Origin: Candidatus Zixiibacteriota bacterium
Lineage (GTDB): Bacteria; Zixibacteria; MSB-5A5; GN15; PGXB01
Reading direction: 5' to 3'
Assembly (NCBI GenBank): GCA_020345705.1
Contig: CP070766.1
Coordinates: 429,333-438,174, forward strand
DNA length: 8,842 nucleotides
This document shows positions 7,556 to 8,842 of the stretch, in pieces. The notes beneath the pieces were generated by a model that saw only the letters and a list, made by a program, of their open reading frames with translations, was not told the origin of the DNA and searched no databases. Within the stretch, counting starts at the first letter, position 1; every line of letters begins with the position of its first letter. A program made the position numbers and the translations under genes.

Positions 7556-8842
7556 ATGGTCCCCAACAGTATCACAAGACTCATCCTCACCGTGCTTTCT
7601 GTACTTCTCGTCATCTTACTGGCGCCGGTGGCGGCGGACGTTGACCAGGCCCCGACCAGAGACCAGATCGAAGACAAGTACAAATGGGATTTGAGTGACT
7701 TTTATCCCAGTGATGAGGCTTGGGAAGAGGCCCTGAATTATGTTCAGGGTATGATCCCGAAGATGGAAGAATATAAGGGCAAGCTGGGAGGTTCGGCCGA
7801 GACACTGGCGGAGTGTCTGATGATGAACGATTCTCTCGGCAGTCTGATTCACAGGCTCTGGGTTTATTCGGCATCCAGGCTTGACGAGGATACCCGTGTC
7901 GGCAAGTACAACGAAATGCAAAACCGGGGTTACGGGCTTTATTCGGAGCTTGGCCAGGCGGGCGCTTTCATCGAACCCGAAATCCTGAAAATCCCCGACT
8001 CCGTTTTGCAGAAATTTCTGTCGAGCAATACGCAACTTGGCGTTTATCGGTTTTATCTGGAAGACCTGATGCGTCGGAAGGCGCACATCCTTTCCGAGGA
8101 GCTGGAAAACCTGCTGGCGCAGACGACCTCGCTCGTGCGTTCCCCGCTGAATATCTGGACGATGATAAATAATGCTGACGTCAAGTTCCCCAATGTCAAA
8201 GATGAAGACGGCCAGCAGATTGAGCTTACGCGGGGGCGGTATTCGAAACTTCTGAAGTCGACCAATCGGCAGGTGCGAAGAGAAGCGAGCGAGGCCTATA
8301 ACGACACGTACAAGAAATACACGAACGGCCTGGGCGCGGCCCTGGCGACCCACGTCGAAATGCAAAACTTCACCACCAACGCCCGCGGCTATAACAGCAC
8401 TCTCGGGCGGTCCCTGGACGCCAACAACATTCCCGTCGATGTCTTCCACAATCTGATCAAAACGGTCAATAATAATCTCGAACCGCTGCACAAGTATATC
8501 TCGCTTCGCAAGAAATTCCTGGCCGTTGATACACTCTTCGGTTTTGACTTGTCGGTCCCGCTGGCTCCCGAAGCGAGAATGGAATACGCCTATGAAGAGG
8601 CCAAGCAGATGGTCATCGACGCTCTCAGTCCACTCGGTGATGATTATTTGAATAGTGTCAATATGGCTTTCGATTCGCGTTGGATTGACGTATACGAAAC
8701 ACTGGGTAAGGACACCGGGGCCCATAGCTGGGGAACTTATTCAGTCCATCCGATTATTCTGCTCAACTTTACGGGCGTGATCAGAGACGTGTTTGCTATC
8801 GCCCATGAAATGGGTCATGCCATGCACTCCTATTACACATAC
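7556..8842 (+). CDS. pepF: Exported M3B family oligoendopeptidase (PepF-like), N-terminal part, truncated by window edge
   Basis: The frame stays open from the ATG to the right edge (429 codons). AGGAG (7543-7547) lies eight bases before the ATG; a TTG one codon upstream is a less likely start. Family members are zinc metallopeptidases cleaving short peptides. Residues 1-27 are a signal peptide: R8, hydrophobic LILTVLSVLLVILL, then VAA before D28. YKWDLSDFYPSDEAW (42-56) is the typical start of the PepF helical domain. The active-site region near the right edge reads SWGTYSVHPIILLNF followed by IAHEMGHAMHSYY, with zinc ligands H417 and H421 and catalytic E418. The third ligand, a downstream Glu, lies beyond the window. 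Characterised PepF enzymes are about 600 residues and cytoplasmic, so the clear export signal is notable and the symbol is by family resemblance only. Residues 28-429 show no frameshift. It has its own promoter candidate and is separated from the upstream gene by a strong terminator. Confidence 0.92.
   Translation, partial: MVPNSITRLILTVLSVLLVILLAPVAADVDQAPTRDQIEDKYKWDLSDFYPSDEAWEEALNYVQGMIPKMEEYKGKLGGSAETLAECLMMNDSLGSLIHRLWVYSASRLDEDTRVGKYNEMQNRGYGLYSELGQAGAFIEPEILKIPDSVLQKFLSSNTQLGVYRFYLEDLMRRKAHILSEELENLLAQTTSLVRSPLNIWTMINNADVKFPNVKDEDGQQIELTRGRYSKLLKSTNRQVRREASEAYNDTYKKYTNGLGAALATHVEMQNFTTNARGYNSTLGRSLDANNIPVDVFHNLIKTVNNNLEPLHKYISLRKKFLAVDTLFGFDLSVPLAPEARMEYAYEEAKQMVIDALSPLGDDYLNSVNMAFDSRWIDVYETLGKDTGAHSWGTYSVHPIILLNFTGVIRDVFAIAHEMGHAMHSYYTY

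Noticed and set aside
7616..8725. 369-codon minus-strand open frame opposite the M3 peptidase gene
   Set aside because: The opposite strand encodes PepF motifs including HEMGH. The antisense protein resembles nothing known and is a codon-bias shadow.

Overview
The window carries five protein-coding genes of ordinary bacterial type. Three lie on the minus strand on the left and two on the plus strand on the right. I see no RNA genes, mobile elements, CRISPR arrays or phage genes. The GC content is moderate, AGGAGG-like ribosome binding sites are strong, and several leader peptides are Gram-negative style. Exported S9 and M3 peptidases, an exported calcineurin-like phosphoesterase with a CBM9-like C-terminus, and a receiver / PEP-synthase-like fusion are all common in genomes of the FCB group and neighbouring uncultured phyla such as Zixibacteria. 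That placement is inference from gene content only.

Layout: (1) 1-657 minus, the N-terminal 219 residues of an exported protein with a prolyl-oligopeptidase-like (S9) beta-propeller, running off the left edge. (2) 807-3764 minus, a 985-residue protein with two receiver-like domains, a PEP synthase / pyruvate phosphate dikinase type ATP-grasp domain and a distinctive C-terminal domain, but no visible phosphohistidine domain. (3) 3914-5257 minus, gdhA, a complete 447-residue hexameric glutamate dehydrogenase. (4) A divergent intergenic region of about 300 bp (5258-5556) with the gdhA promoter, a CRP/FNR-like half-palindrome, a strong inverted repeat and a TTGAC palindrome. (5) 5557-7320 plus, an exported metallophosphoesterase followed by a clear rho-independent terminator. 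(6) 7556 to the right edge, plus, the first 429 residues of an exported M3B (PepF-type) oligoendopeptidase containing HEMGH.

The genes do not look like one operon, because each has its own spacer of about 150 bp or more with promoter- or terminator-like signals. Loosely, two exported peptidases and a glutamate dehydrogenase fit an organism that uses peptides and amino acids, and the receiver/PEP-synthase-like protein may be a regulator or a phosphotransfer enzyme of unknown substrate. I found no convincing new defence, mobile or biosynthetic system. The most worthwhile object is the 985-residue receiver/ATP-grasp fusion.
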